A stretch of DNA of 64,000 nucleotides from NCBI GenBank assembly GCA_035695765.1, contig DASRRI010000088.1, positions 62,001-126,000 on the forward strand. Reading direction: 5' to 3'. Shown here in pieces: positions 7,972 through 17,150 of the stretch. Source of the DNA: Dongia_A sp035695765 (GTDB lineage: Bacteria; Pseudomonadota; Alphaproteobacteria; Dongiales; Dongiaceae). The notes under the pieces are model-generated. The model worked only from the letters and a program-made list of their open reading frames with translations, did not search any database and was not told where the DNA came from. Position 1 is the stretch's first letter; every line of letters begins with the position of its first letter. The translations under genes were made by a program, and so were the position numbers.

Positions 7972-8676
7972 TTAGAGCCAGCCCTGCTCCTGCATCCGTG
8001 GTTTCAGGAGCTCGACGATCGCCTCGGCGGTATTTTCGGCGCCCTTTTTCACCTTGCTGTTCACTGTCCGCACCACGCCGACGCCGGTTGCGACGGAGGC
8101 TGCGGCCGCGGTGCCTGACACGGCAGCGCCGACCGGCAATGTCGCGGCGAGGCCGGGCGCCTTCGAGCTTTCGGCGCTCACTTCCGCTTCGCCCAGCAGC
8201 TTCTTGGCGCCATTGTCGAGGTGATAGGCCTGCGTGAGGACACGCACCTCGCTGCCGCCCACGCCGAAGCCGATGATCAGCTGCGCCGCGACATTGCCCT
8301 CATCGATGGTCAGGAATTGTCCTTCGATCATGTAGGCGTCGTTATTCTTCGGCGGCGTGCCGCGCCACCGCACAGCGGGCAGGCCCAACCCTTGCAACTC
8401 CGCAACCAGCTTGGTCGCCAGCACGTCGGCGATCTCATGCTCGAGCTTGTCACGCTTCGGTGTTTCGTTGGGGTCATCGACCGCTCCGCTCAAACGCGGC
8501 GCGGCGGTGCTGCCGTAGGCCACTTCGGCGGTCGCGACGGCAAAATCATAAACGTAGATGGCTTTCGGGAAGGGCAGCTTGGTGTCTTCGGTGCGCGGCT
8601 TGGTCACTTCCGTATCGGTCGAGCCGCAGCCGGCGAGCAAAATCAGAATGGCCGCCAGCGGAAACAGTTGGCGCAT
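7972..8676 (-). CDS. DUF4410-like outer-envelope lipoprotein
   Basis: The protein is 234 residues from the internal Met at 8676. It starts with a lipoprotein signal (MRQLFPLAAILILLAGCGS) whose lipobox LAGC places the lipidated Cys at residue 16. The body contains a KAIYVYDFAVATAEV strand, a charged helix, and GFGVGGSEVRVLTQAYHLDNG. Glycine/alanine-rich sequence and a C-terminal helix follow, a pattern typical of DUF4410 proteins. The longer upstream frame overlaps the regulator gene's promoter-proximal region and lacks a signal, so it was rejected. It lies 47 bp downstream of the GlxA-type regulator in the same orientation. Function unknown. Confidence 0.75.
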   Translation of the reverse strand: MRQLFPLAAILILLAGCGSTDTEVTKPRTEDTKLPFPKAIYVYDFAVATAEVAYGSTAAPRLSGAVDDPNETPKRDKLEHEIADVLATKLVAELQGLGLPAVRWRGTPPKNNDAYMIEGQFLTIDEGNVAAQLIIGFGVGGSEVRVLTQAYHLDNGAKKLLGEAEVSAESSKAPGLAATLPVGAAVSGTAAAASVATGVGVVRTVNSKVKKGAENTAEAIVELLKPRMQEQGWL

Positions 8677-8723
8677 GATGATCCCCCTTCTATGGTCAAC
8701 CCAATAATGGATGAAAGTGCCGG

Positions 8724-9740
8724 CTATGCCCGGCCCGCCGCACTCCTTCTCTCCGCTTCCTCCTCCAGTACGGCGTTCGGTCCCGCGCGCTCGCGGCGCG
8801 GTGTCTTGCCGAAGAAATCGCGATAGCACTTCGAGAAATGCGACGCCGACACGAAGCCGCAGGCCAGCGCGATGTCGATCACCGACATGTTGGTCTGCAA
8901 CAAGAGCAACCGCGCACGGTTGAGCCGCAGCTCCACGTAATAGCGCGCCGGCGAGCGGTGCAGGTATTTCGCGAACAACCGCTCCATCTGGCGGCTGGAG
9001 AGGCCCGCCGCCTCCGCCAGGTCCTGACGGCTCAGCGGCTCTTCCAGGTTCTGCTCCATCAGTTGGATCACCTGGATCAGCTTGGGATGACGCACGCCGA
9101 GCCGCGCCGTCAGCGCCATGCGCTGGTGATCGTGACGGTCGCGGATGCGCTCATGGATGAACTGTTCCGACACGGACGCCGCCAGCTCGTGCCCGTGCTG
9201 CTGCGAGATCATGTTCAGCATCATGTCGAGCGCAGCTGTCCCGCCGGAGCAGGTGAAGCGGTTGCGGTCGATCTCGAACAGTTCCGATGTCGCTTCGATC
9301 TCCGGGAAGTTCTCGGAGAAACTGGCGAGGTTTTCCCAGTGGATGGTGCAGCGATAGCCGTTCAGCATGCTGGCGCGTGCCAGGATGTGGCTGCCGGTGC
9401 AGAGCGCGCCGATATCCGCCCCCTGCCGGTCGGCACGGCGCAAGGCCGCGAAAACGTTCTTGTCCTCGTAGAGATGTCCGTCGATGCCGCTGCACAGCAC
9501 GACGGTCTGATAGCCCGCGATCTGCTCGATGCTGCCTTCCGGGCTGAGCTCGATGCCGTTGCTGGCGCGGACCGCCTTGCCGTCGGGCGAGAACAGCCGC
9601 CAGCGATAGAGTTCCTTGCCGCTCGCTCGGTTGGCGAGGCGCAAGGGCTCGATGGCGGACGTGAAGGCGATCATCGAGAAATTCGGCACCAGCAGAAAAG
9701 CGATTTCCTGTGGCAGCTTGCTCGGTTTGGCTCCAAACAT
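8724..9740 (-). CDS. GlxA-family AraC-type transcriptional regulator (GbdR-like)
   Basis: The 338-residue regulator has an N-terminal DJ-1/PfpI-like (class I glutamine amidotransferase-like) sensing domain at about residues 10-190, including the ALCTGSHILA elbow. A C-terminal AraC-type double helix-turn-helix spans about residues 225-325 (LSRQDLAEAAGLSSRQMERLFAKY, then IALACGFVSASHFSKCYRDFFG). This architecture is that of GbdR/CdhR/ArgR, which activate catabolism of glycine betaine, carnitine or arginine. It is transcribed away from soxBDAG, about 620 bp distant, with one small ORF between. A role as activator of methylamine/sarcosine catabolism is an inference from family and position. Confidence 0.85.
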   Translation of the reverse strand: MFGAKPSKLPQEIAFLLVPNFSMIAFTSAIEPLRLANRASGKELYRWRLFSPDGKAVRASNGIELSPEGSIEQIAGYQTVVLCSGIDGHLYEDKNVFAALRRADRQGADIGALCTGSHILARASMLNGYRCTIHWENLASFSENFPEIEATSELFEIDRNRFTCSGGTAALDMMLNMISQQHGHELAASVSEQFIHERIRDRHDHQRMALTARLGVRHPKLIQVIQLMEQNLEEPLSRQDLAEAAGLSSRQMERLFAKYLHRSPARYYVELRLNRARLLLLQTNMSVIDIALACGFVSASHFSKCYRDFFGKTPRRERAGPNAVLEEEAERRSAAGRA

Positions 9741-10363
9741 GGGGTGCGAAACCCTTTATGGCGCCGGCCTCCCCAAGAAGCTCACGGCGCGATCTGAAAA
9801 GTCGATGCCGTCTATAGAACATATCACCGGATTTGTCGCTAGCAGTTTTTCGGTCGCAGGGGGTACGAGAATGCAAGCCCAAGGTGGGCCTCGCGATCTC
9901 CACCGCAACCAAAAATATCACGGAAAATTAGCGCATTTTCTTGCGAGGTCCGAGCTTCCCGCAAGTCCGGCGGTGATGCCGGCTGCCATCCATGGACGCT
10001 AACATTGCAATGCGGTATGGACGGCGGTCCTGGCGGCCAATGGCGGCAAATATGGCGATGTCTATTTCCGAGAACGCGCCTCTTGAACCGATTGTGCTCT
10101 CGAAACGAGACGCGCGGCGCGTGCTTAATCTGCTCCGAAACCCGCCGAAGCCGACGCCGGCACTACTTGCTGCTGCCCGTCGGTTGGCAGCCGCAAAGCG
10201 TCGCGGATCAGCGCAAGACTGAAGCGCCTTGCGCACTCCGCTGCAGGCTAAGTCCTTGACCCTGCGGCGTTGCGGCGACAATACATGGCGCTCGGCCAAA
10301 GGACGGGGGTGGCCGGCTCGGCCATTCTCGCCGCCGATTCCAAGGGTGGTCCGGTAAGTCCTG
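9741..10363 (+). other. regulator-soxB intergenic region
   Basis: This 623-bp stretch separates the divergent GlxA-type regulator and soxB. It should contain both promoters and any operators for sarcosine induction. Part of it (9880-9960) is noticeably AT-richer than its surroundings. Apart from the small ORF at 10040-10222, I see no gene, and I could not identify a convincing palindromic operator by eye. Confidence 0.5.
10040..10222 (+). CDS. short protein resembling the C-terminal half of DUF1778 antitoxins
   Basis: The 60-residue ORF contains EPIVLSKRDARRVLNLLRNP followed by PKPTPALLAAARRL. This resembles the toxin-binding tail of DUF1778/TacA-type antitoxins (a FxLs-[DE]-FxxLxxxLxNPPxPnxxLrrL pattern). 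The N-terminal ribbon-helix-helix DNA-binding half is missing, and no GNAT toxin follows. It is either a decayed or solitary antitoxin fragment, or a small protein of unrelated role. Several in-frame Met codons (10040, 10052, 10058) are possible starts. Confidence 0.4.
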   Translation: MAANMAMSISENAPLEPIVLSKRDARRVLNLLRNPPKPTPALLAAARRLAAAKRRGSAQD

Positions 10364-11617
10364 ATGAAACAGCATTATTCGATCTTCACGCTCGCGCGGA
10401 ACGCGGCCAGCTATCACGAGAAGTGGACCGAGGCCTGGCGCAGCCCGGATCCGAAGCCGGAATATGACGTGGTCATCGTCGGCGGCGGCGGTCATGGCCT
10501 GGCCACCGCCTATTACCTCGCCAAGGAACACGGGATCACCAACGTCGCGGTCATCGAGAAGGGCTGGCTCGGCGGTGGCAATACCGGCCGCAACACGACC
10601 ATCGTCCGCTCCAACTATCTTTGGGATGAGTCCGCGCACCTCTACGAGCATGCGCTGAAGCTGTGGGAGGGCCTGTCCCAGGACCTCAATTACAACGTCA
10701 TGTTCAGCCAGCGCGGCCTGCTTTCCACCGCGCATACCATCCACGACATGCAGGCGCTGCGCCGCCGGGTCTATGCCATCCAGCTCAACGGCATCGATTC
10801 AGAGATCCTGACACGGGAGCAGGTCGCGGCCTATTGCCCGATCCTCGATTGCTCGCCGACGGCGCGCTATCCGGTGTTCGGCGCCAGCCTGCAGCGCCGC
10901 GGCGGGGTTGCGCGCCACGACGCGGTCGCCTGGGGCTTCGCCCGCGGCGCCGACGCGCGCGGCGTCGACATCATCCAGAATTGCGAAGTGACCGGCTTCA
11001 AGATCGAAGCCGGCAAGGTCACCGGCATCGAGACTACGCGCGGCGCGATCCGCGCGAAGAAGGTCGGCGTTGTCGTTGCCGGCCATTGCGGCGTGCTCGC
11101 GGGCATGGCGGGCTTCCGCCTCCCGATCGAAAGCCACCCGCTGCAGGCGATGGTGTCGGAGCCGATCAAGCCGGTGCTGGATTGCGTTGTCATGTCCGGC
11201 CAGGTCCACGTCTATGTCAGCCAGTCCGACAAGGGCGAGCTGGTGTTCGGCGCGGGCATCGACAGCTTCAACTCCTATGCCCAGCAGGGCAGCCCGCCGG
11301 TGGTGGAGAACATGCTGAACGCCCTGACCGAACTGTTCCCGATGTTCGGCCGGCTGCGGTTCCTGCGCCAGTGGGGCGGCATCGTCGATACCTGCCCCGA
11401 TGCCAGCCCGATAATCGGCAAGACTCCGGTCGAGAACCTGTTCTTCAATTGCGGCTGGGGAACAGGCGGATTCAAGGCGACGCCCGGCTCCGGCCATGTC
11501 TTCGCGCACACCATCGCGACCGGCGAGCCGCACAAGCTGGCCGCTCCTTTCGCGCTGGAGCGTTTCACCACCGGCTATCTGATCGACGAGCACGGCGCCG
11601 CCGGCGTCGCTCACTAA
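10364..11617 (+). CDS. soxB: sarcosine oxidase subunit beta
   Basis: The 417-residue beta subunit of heterotetrameric sarcosine oxidase carries the amine-oxidising active site and covalent FMN. The dinucleotide-binding motif VVIVGGGGHGLATAYYLAKE lies at about residues 35-55. GWLGGGNTGRNTTIVRSNY and the C-terminal GGIVDTCPDASPIIGK and WGTGGFKATPGSG segments match SoxB and distinguish it from monomeric MSOX. The subunit oxidises sarcosine to glycine, passing formaldehyde to tetrahydrofolate on the alpha subunit. It is the first gene of soxBDAG, with soxD 12 bp downstream. Confidence 0.96.
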   Translation: MKQHYSIFTLARNAASYHEKWTEAWRSPDPKPEYDVVIVGGGGHGLATAYYLAKEHGITNVAVIEKGWLGGGNTGRNTTIVRSNYLWDESAHLYEHALKLWEGLSQDLNYNVMFSQRGLLSTAHTIHDMQALRRRVYAIQLNGIDSEILTREQVAAYCPILDCSPTARYPVFGASLQRRGGVARHDAVAWGFARGADARGVDIIQNCEVTGFKIEAGKVTGIETTRGAIRAKKVGVVVAGHCGVLAGMAGFRLPIESHPLQAMVSEPIKPVLDCVVMSGQVHVYVSQSDKGELVFGAGIDSFNSYAQQGSPPVVENMLNALTELFPMFGRLRFLRQWGGIVDTCPDASPIIGKTPVENLFFNCGWGTGGFKATPGSGHVFAHTIATGEPHKLAAPFALERFTTGYLIDEHGAAGVAH

Positions 11618-11629
11618 GAGGCATCACCT

Positions 11630-11923
11630 ATGTTGCTGATCCCCTGCCCTTACTGCGGCAAGCGCGACGAGCACGAATTCAGCTACGCGCACGAGGGCCA
11701 TATCGCGCGCCCGACCAATGGCGAGCAGCTCTCCGACGCGGAGTGGGCGCAGTATCTCTTCATGCGCAAGAACCCGAAGGGCGTACATTACGAACGCTGG
11801 ATGCATGCCAAAGGCTGCCGCCGCTATTTCAACGTCGCGCGCGATACCGTCACGCACGAGATCTATGCGGTCTATGAGATGGGCCAGCCCGCACCGGCCA
11901 TCGATCGGGGGAATGGCCGATGA
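11630..11923 (+). CDS. soxD: sarcosine oxidase subunit delta
   Basis: The 97-residue zinc-binding subunit of heterotetrameric sarcosine oxidase has the expected CPYCGKRDEHEF knuckle near the N terminus. The His/Cys of HAKGCRRYFNVARDT lies further on, the usual three-Cys-one-His zinc site. RPxxxxLSDAEWAQYLFMRK and NPKGVHYERWMH are typical family signatures. It sits between soxB and soxA, and its stop overlaps the soxA start by 4 nt. Confidence 0.95.
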   Translation: MLLIPCPYCGKRDEHEFSYAHEGHIARPTNGEQLSDAEWAQYLFMRKNPKGVHYERWMHAKGCRRYFNVARDTVTHEIYAVYEMGQPAPAIDRGNGR

Positions 11924-14900
11924 GTCAGCAAGTCAACCGCCTGCCGCAAGGCGGCCGCATCGATCGCACTAGGCCGCTGCGCTTCGTGTTCGACGGCAAG
12001 GCCTATTACGGTTATGAGGGTGATACCCTCGCCTCTGCCTTGCTCGCGAACGGCGTGGTACTGGTCGGGCGCAGCTTCAAGTACCACCGTCCGCGCGGCA
12101 TCCTCTCCGCCGGCGCGGAAGAACCGAATGCGCTGATCCAGCTCGGCCAGGGTGCGCGTTCGGAACCCAATCTGCGTGCAACACAGATTGAGCTCTATGA
12201 GGGATTGATCGCCGAGAGTCAGAATCGCTGGCCAAGTCTGACGACGGACGTCGGCGCGGTGAATAGCCTGTTCCACCGCGTCTTCCCGTCGGGCTTCTAC
12301 TACAAGACCTTCATGTGGCCGAAGAGCTTCTGGATGAAGTACGAGCATTTCATCCGCCGCATGGCTGGCCTCGGCAAGTGCCCGACCGCGCCTGACCCCG
12401 ACCGCTACGACAAGCTCCACGCTCATGCCGATGCCTTGATCGTCGGCGCGGGCCCCGCGGGCCTGTCGGCAGCGCTCGCCGCCGGCCGGGCCGGCGCGCG
12501 CGTGATTCTCGTTGACGAGCAGCAGGAGCTGGGCGGATCGCTCCTGTCCGATCGGCAAGCGCTGATCGACGGCAAGCCGGGCGGACAGTGGGTGGCAGAT
12601 GCCATCACCGAACTGCACACGATGCCGGATGTCACCTTGCTGCCGCGCACCGTGGCTTTCGCCTATTACGACCACAACATGGTCAGTCTCATGGAGCGGG
12701 TGACGGATCATCTCAATCCGACCTCGCCCGAAGCGCTGAGCCAGCCGCGCCAGCGCTTGTGGCGCGTGCGCGCGAAGGACGTGATCCTGGCGACCGGCGC
12801 GATCGAGCGGCCACTTGTCTATTTGGATAACGACCGGCCGAACTGCATGCTGGCGTCGGCCGCGCAAACCTATGTCAACCGCTACGGCTCCGCGCCAGGC
12901 AAGCGCGCGGTCATCATGACCAACAATGATACCGCCTATCAGGCCGCGCTCGACCTGGTGGATGCCGGCGTGTCGGTTGCCGCCATTGTCGACGTGCGCG
13001 AAAATCCGGACGGCGAGCTGGTGGCGAATGCGCGCGCGCGCGGCATCGAGATTCTCGCGGGTCACGCCATCACCCGCGTCAAGGGCAAGCTTGCCGTCCG
13101 CGAGATCGAAGTGCGGCGCCTGACCAGCGACGGTAAGGGTGTCACCACCGACGCGCGCCAGATCTATTGCGATCTGGTTCTGTCGTCGGCCGGCTGGCAG
13201 CCGACCGTGCACCTGTTCTCGCAGGCGCGCGGCAAGCTCAAATGGAATCCGGATATCCTGGCTTTCGTGCCGGACAAAGTGCTGCCGGGCCAGTACAACC
13301 ATTCGGTCGGCGCCGCGCGCGGCGCGTTCGCGCTGGCCGATTGCCTGGTCGATGGCCACGCCGCCGGCACCGCGGCCGCACATGCCGCCGGCTTCACGAA
13401 TTCCGCGGGCAGCACACCGGTCGCCAGCGCCGAGCCAGCGCTGGGCGCGATGCGCGAGATGTGGGTGGTGCCGTCGAGCAAGCCGCTTGGCCACGAAGGC
13501 AAGCACTTCATCGACTACCAGAACGACGTGACCGCCGCCGACGTGGCGCTGGCGCATCGCGAAGGCTATCGCTCGGTCGAGCATTTGAAGCGCTACACCA
13601 CCATGGGCATGGCGACCGATCAGGGCAAGACCAGCAACGTGAATGCGCTGGCCTTGATGGCCGATCTGCGCGGGATCAGCGTGCCGGAGGTCGGCACCAC
13701 GACGTTCCGCCCGCCTTATACGCCGGTGACGATCGGCGCCTTCTCCGGCGTCGACAAGGGCGACTTCCTCGATCCGATCCGCAAGACGCCGCTCCATTCC
13801 TGGCACGAGCAGCATGGCGCGCCGTTCGAGACGGTCGGCCAGTGGCACCGCGCCTGGTACTATCCGAAGCCCGGCGAGAGCATGCACGATGCGGTTAACC
13901 GCGAGGTCAAGGCTGTCCGCACCTCCGTCGGCATCGTCGATGCCTCGACCCTTGGCAAGATCGACATCCAGGGGCCCGATGCCGCCTGGTTCCTCAACAT
14001 GGTCTACACCAACGCCTGGTCCAAGCTGGAGCCCGGACGTTGCCGCTACGGCTTGATGCTGGGCGAAGACGGCATGGTGATGGATGACGGCGTCACCAGC
14101 CGCCTCGCCGACGATCACTTCCACATGACGACGACTACCGGCGGGGCGGCGCGCGTGATGGCGTGGCTCGAAGACTGGCTGCAGTGCGAATGGCCCGACA
14201 AGAAGGTATATCTGACCAGCGTGACCGAGCAATGGGCTGTCATCGGCATCAGTGGCCCGATGTCGCGCAAACTGCTTGCGGAGGTCGCGCCGACCCTGGC
14301 GCTCGATGACCAGGGCTTCCCGCACCTCTCCTTCACCGATGGCGTGGTCGCCGGCGTCAAGTGCCGTATCTATCGCATCACCTTCACCGGCGAGGCGACC
14401 TACGAGCTCAACATGCCGCCCTCCTATGCCATGCATGTCTGGCGCGCGCTGATGCAGGCCGGCGAGAAATACGGCATCACCCCCTACGGCACCGAAGCCA
14501 TGCACGTGCTGCGCGCGGAGAAAGGCTTCATCATCGTCGGCCAGGAAACCGACGGCACCACCACGCCGCAGGACCTCGGCATGGATTGGATCGTTAGCAA
14601 GCAGAAACCGGATTTCCTCGGCAAGCGCTCGCTGCAGCGCTCCGACACCAGGCGGCTGGACCGCAAGCATTTGGTCGGCCTGCTGACGGAAGATCCGAAC
14701 GAAGTGCTGCCGGAAGGCGCGCAGATCGTGGCGGAGCTCAAGGACAAGCCGCCGATGGAGATGATCGGCCACGTGACCTCGAGCTATTACAGCCCGAACT
14801 GCAGCCGCTCGATTGCGATGGCGCTGGTGAAGAACGGCCGCAACCGAATGGGCGAAACGCTCTACATGCCCTACGACGGCAAGGTCGTGAAAGCCAAGGT

Positions 14901-14949
14901 GACCGAGCCCAAGTTCTACGATCCGGAAGGAGCGCGCATCAATGGTTGA
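11920..14949 (+). CDS. soxA: sarcosine oxidase subunit alpha
   Basis: The 1009-residue alpha subunit has three recognisable parts. An N-terminal 2Fe-2S-ferredoxin-like fold without cluster cysteines lies at about residues 10-100. A flavin/NAD-binding domain has GAGPAGLSAALAAGRAGARV near residue 175. A C-terminal GCV_T/aminomethyltransferase domain (about 600-980) binds tetrahydrofolate and captures the formaldehyde equivalent as methylene-THF. The length matches the family. It overlaps soxD (4 nt) and soxG (8 nt). The complementary strand is also open for about 2.9 kb, a codon-bias shadow rather than a gene. Confidence 0.97.
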   Translation: MSQQVNRLPQGGRIDRTRPLRFVFDGKAYYGYEGDTLASALLANGVVLVGRSFKYHRPRGILSAGAEEPNALIQLGQGARSEPNLRATQIELYEGLIAESQNRWPSLTTDVGAVNSLFHRVFPSGFYYKTFMWPKSFWMKYEHFIRRMAGLGKCPTAPDPDRYDKLHAHADALIVGAGPAGLSAALAAGRAGARVILVDEQQELGGSLLSDRQALIDGKPGGQWVADAITELHTMPDVTLLPRTVAFAYYDHNMVSLMERVTDHLNPTSPEALSQPRQRLWRVRAKDVILATGAIERPLVYLDNDRPNCMLASAAQTYVNRYGSAPGKRAVIMTNNDTAYQAALDLVDAGVSVAAIVDVRENPDGELVANARARGIEILAGHAITRVKGKLAVREIEVRRLTSDGKGVTTDARQIYCDLVLSSAGWQPTVHLFSQARGKLKWNPDILAFVPDKVLPGQYNHSVGAARGAFALADCLVDGHAAGTAAAHAAGFTNSAGSTPVASAEPALGAMREMWVVPSSKPLGHEGKHFIDYQNDVTAADVALAHREGYRSVEHLKRYTTMGMATDQGKTSNVNALALMADLRGISVPEVGTTTFRPPYTPVTIGAFSGVDKGDFLDPIRKTPLHSWHEQHGAPFETVGQWHRAWYYPKPGESMHDAVNREVKAVRTSVGIVDASTLGKIDIQGPDAAWFLNMVYTNAWSKLEPGRCRYGLMLGEDGMVMDDGVTSRLADDHFHMTTTTGGAARVMAWLEDWLQCEWPDKKVYLTSVTEQWAVIGISGPMSRKLLAEVAPTLALDDQGFPHLSFTDGVVAGVKCRIYRITFTGEATYELNMPPSYAMHVWRALMQAGEKYGITPYGTEAMHVLRAEKGFIIVGQETDGTTTPQDLGMDWIVSKQKPDFLGKRSLQRSDTRRLDRKHLVGLLTEDPNEVLPEGAQIVAELKDKPPMEMIGHVTSSYYSPNCSRSIAMALVKNGRNRMGETLYMPYDGKVVKAKVTEPKFYDPEGARING

Positions 14950-15553
14950 GACCTACCAGCGCCGCAGCGCGCTCGCGCATCTGGGTCTGGTTGCGCGCGC
15001 CGCTGCCAGCAGCAAGGCTGGCGCCGGCGTGATCATGTCCGAAGTGGCGCATCGCACCATCATCAATATCCGCGGCACGGCATCCGATCCGGCCTTTGCA
15101 AACGCGGTTCAGGCTGTGATAGGCGTCGCGCTGCCGCCGGCCGCCAACACGGCGTCTTCCAGCGGCGGGCGGCAGATCCTCTGGCTCGGCCCCAACGAGT
15201 GGTGGGCAACAGGCGCCGAAGGCGAAGCCGACGCGCTGGTCGAGACCTTTCGTGCGAATTTCGTCGGCCAGCATGCGACGGCATGCGATGTGTCCGAATC
15301 CCGCGCGATCATCACGCTCAAGGGACCGAACGCACGCGAAGCCTTGATGCGCGGCGTGAGCCTTGACCTGCATCCGCGCGAGTTCAGGGTCGGTCAATGT
15401 GCGCAGACTGGCTTGTCGCGCTGTAACGTGCTGCTACACCTCACCGACGACACGCCGACCTTCGAGATCTATGTGCTGAAGAGCTTCTCGGACTATCTCT
15501 GGCGCTGGCTGGAAAGGGTCGCCGTGGATTTCAACCTGGCAATCGAGGCGTAG
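14942..15553 (+). CDS. soxG: sarcosine oxidase subunit gamma
   Basis: The 203-residue last gene of the operon overlaps the end of soxA by 8 nt. It has the fold of a degenerate aminomethyltransferase fragment, with LWLGPNEWWATG, DVSESRAIITLKGPNAREAL and a final YLWRWLERV motif. The gamma subunit stabilises the complex and has no known catalytic role. No obvious hairpin terminator follows in the 108 bp before the convergent Rrf2 gene. Confidence 0.94.
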   Translation: MVETYQRRSALAHLGLVARAAASSKAGAGVIMSEVAHRTIINIRGTASDPAFANAVQAVIGVALPPAANTASSSGGRQILWLGPNEWWATGAEGEADALVETFRANFVGQHATACDVSESRAIITLKGPNAREALMRGVSLDLHPREFRVGQCAQTGLSRCNVLLHLTDDTPTFEIYVLKSFSDYLWRWLERVAVDFNLAIEA

Positions 15554-15661
15554 CGGACAGCAGTCGCAGACGCTCTCTCATCTGTCATCTCGGCCGATCG
15601 CAGCGAGGGCCGGGAGCCATGCTGCGCGAGCAACCAGCTCAGTGAGCAGAAAGGGGACCAG

Positions 15662-16090
15662 CTACCCCGCGAGCTGCGTGACCACTTCCTGCGAGCGCAG
15701 CAAATCGGCGAGCGTGGTGCGCTTCAGGCTTTGCAGCATCGCGCTTTCCGCCTGGCCCAGCACGCGGTCCAGCAGCGGGCCGACGGCGCGGCCGATCGGG
15801 CAGTTCGGATTGACGTTCTCATGCCGCGAGAACAACGGCGAATCCTCGACCGCGCGATAGATCTCATCGAGGCCGATGCGCTCCACTGGCCTTGCCAGCA
15901 CGAAGCCGCCGGTGGCGCCGGCGCGTGAATCGACGATGCCGGCCGCGCGCAGCTCACCCATCAGCCGGCGGATCAGAACGGGATTGGTGCCGACCGATCC
16001 GGCGATATAGTCGGACGAAGTCGGCTTGCCCGCCTTGACGGCGAGCATGACCAGCGTGTGGATCGCAACGGCAAAGCGGCTGTTCTGCAT
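15662..16090 (-). CDS. Rrf2-family transcriptional regulator
   Basis: The 142-residue winged-helix protein has MQNSRFAVAIHTLVMLA, a recognition helix region (TSSDYIAGSVGTNPVLIRRL) and the wing GATGGFVLARP characteristic of Rrf2. Only one cysteine (NPNCPIG) is present in the usual sensor loop, so it lacks the three-Cys iron-sulfur site of IscR/NsrR and is closer to YwnA/CymR-like members. The start at 16090 begins the family's conserved N terminus. The neighbouring divergent EamA transporter is the likely target, with 151 bp of shared promoter region. Confidence 0.85.
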   Translation of the reverse strand: MQNSRFAVAIHTLVMLAVKAGKPTSSDYIAGSVGTNPVLIRRLMGELRAAGIVDSRAGATGGFVLARPVERIGLDEIYRAVEDSPLFSRHENVNPNCPIGRAVGPLLDRVLGQAESAMLQSLKRTTLADLLRSQEVVTQLAG

Positions 16091-16241
16091 CCTGCCCTCG
16101 GCCAAGCCCCTCGTGTATGGAGACAATCACATCCCCTCACCCACGATTATGGGGCCAGCCCACGCGCCTTTCCAGTGCCGACTTGCTGCTATTCCGGCGA
16201 TCCGCCAGGATAGCCGCCTGTATTAACCCTGATTCCTAGCC

Positions 16242-17141
16242 GTGGCGCCTCCCGCAATCGTCAACACATCGGCCAAACCGCTGCTGGCGTTCGTCCTGAT
16301 GGGGACGGCGGTGCTATGCTTTTCGCTGGTCGACGCAACGGCGAAGTGGCTGACGGGCGGCTACGATCCCTGGCAGATCATGTTCGTCAGCCGCATCATT
16401 CCCATGGTGCTATCGTTGATCCTGGCCTATCGCGAAACCGGCAACCCGTTCAATTTCTATACGCGCTTCCCGAAACTGCAGGTCCTGCGCGCTTCCATCG
16501 CCATCCCAATGGTCTGGTGTTTTTTCACCGGCCTCAAGTCCCTGCCACTGGCAGAAGCGATCACGATTGCGTTCGCTGCGCCCTTGTTCATCACCATGCT
16601 GTCGCGCCCGATCCTGGGTGAGCGGATCGGCCCGCGCCGCTGGGGCGCTGTCGCCGTCGGCTTCGTCGGCGTGCTGGTGGCGCTGCGGCCAGGCTTGGGC
16701 GGGCTCGGTACCGGCCCCATCCTCATCATCATCTCGGCATTCAGCTACGCGTTGTCCATGGTCCTGCTGCGGCGCTTCACCGGTCAGGAACCGACGCACA
16801 ACATCTTTTTCTACGGCAATATCGGCTCATTCGTGGTGGCCGGATTCAATTCGATTCCGGTCTGGATCGCGCCCGACCCGGCGGACTTCGGCCTGTTGCT
16901 GCTGGTCGGCGTGTGGGGCGTGCTCGGCAGCTATGCGGTGATCCGCGCCTACCGCCTGGGCGAGGCATCGATGCTCGCGCCGCTGGAATACACCGCGCTC
17001 ATCTGGTCGATCATCTTCGATCTGTGGCTGTTCAGCCTGACGCCGGTGCCCGCCGTGCTGCTCGGCGCCGCCATCGTCATCGCCTCCAACGTCTACATCG
17101 CCCACCGCGAGCACAAGGTCGCGAAGGCGGCGGCGCAGTAG
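16242..17141 (+). CDS. EamA/DMT-family inner-membrane transporter
   Basis: The 299-residue protein has about ten hydrophobic segments arranged as two EamA repeats (about residues 14-150 and 160-290). Examples are LLAFVLMGTAVLCFSLVDAT and MLAPLEYTALIWSIIFDLWL. This is typical of drug/metabolite exporters of amino acids or related small molecules. The start codon is GTG. It is divergent from the Rrf2 regulator and convergent with the next gene. The substrate cannot be told from sequence. Confidence 0.85.
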   Translation: MAPPAIVNTSAKPLLAFVLMGTAVLCFSLVDATAKWLTGGYDPWQIMFVSRIIPMVLSLILAYRETGNPFNFYTRFPKLQVLRASIAIPMVWCFFTGLKSLPLAEAITIAFAAPLFITMLSRPILGERIGPRRWGAVAVGFVGVLVALRPGLGGLGTGPILIIISAFSYALSMVLLRRFTGQEPTHNIFFYGNIGSFVVAGFNSIPVWIAPDPADFGLLLLVGVWGVLGSYAVIRAYRLGEASMLAPLEYTALIWSIIFDLWLFSLTPVPAVLLGAAIVIASNVYIAHREHKVAKAAAQ

Positions 17142-17150
17142 CAAGCTGCT

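Noticed and set aside
11872..14772. 966-codon open frame opposite soxA
   Set aside because: It is the complement of a GC-rich, codon-biased real gene. The product has no domain and is rich in His/Arg/Gly, and soxA is certain on the other strand.
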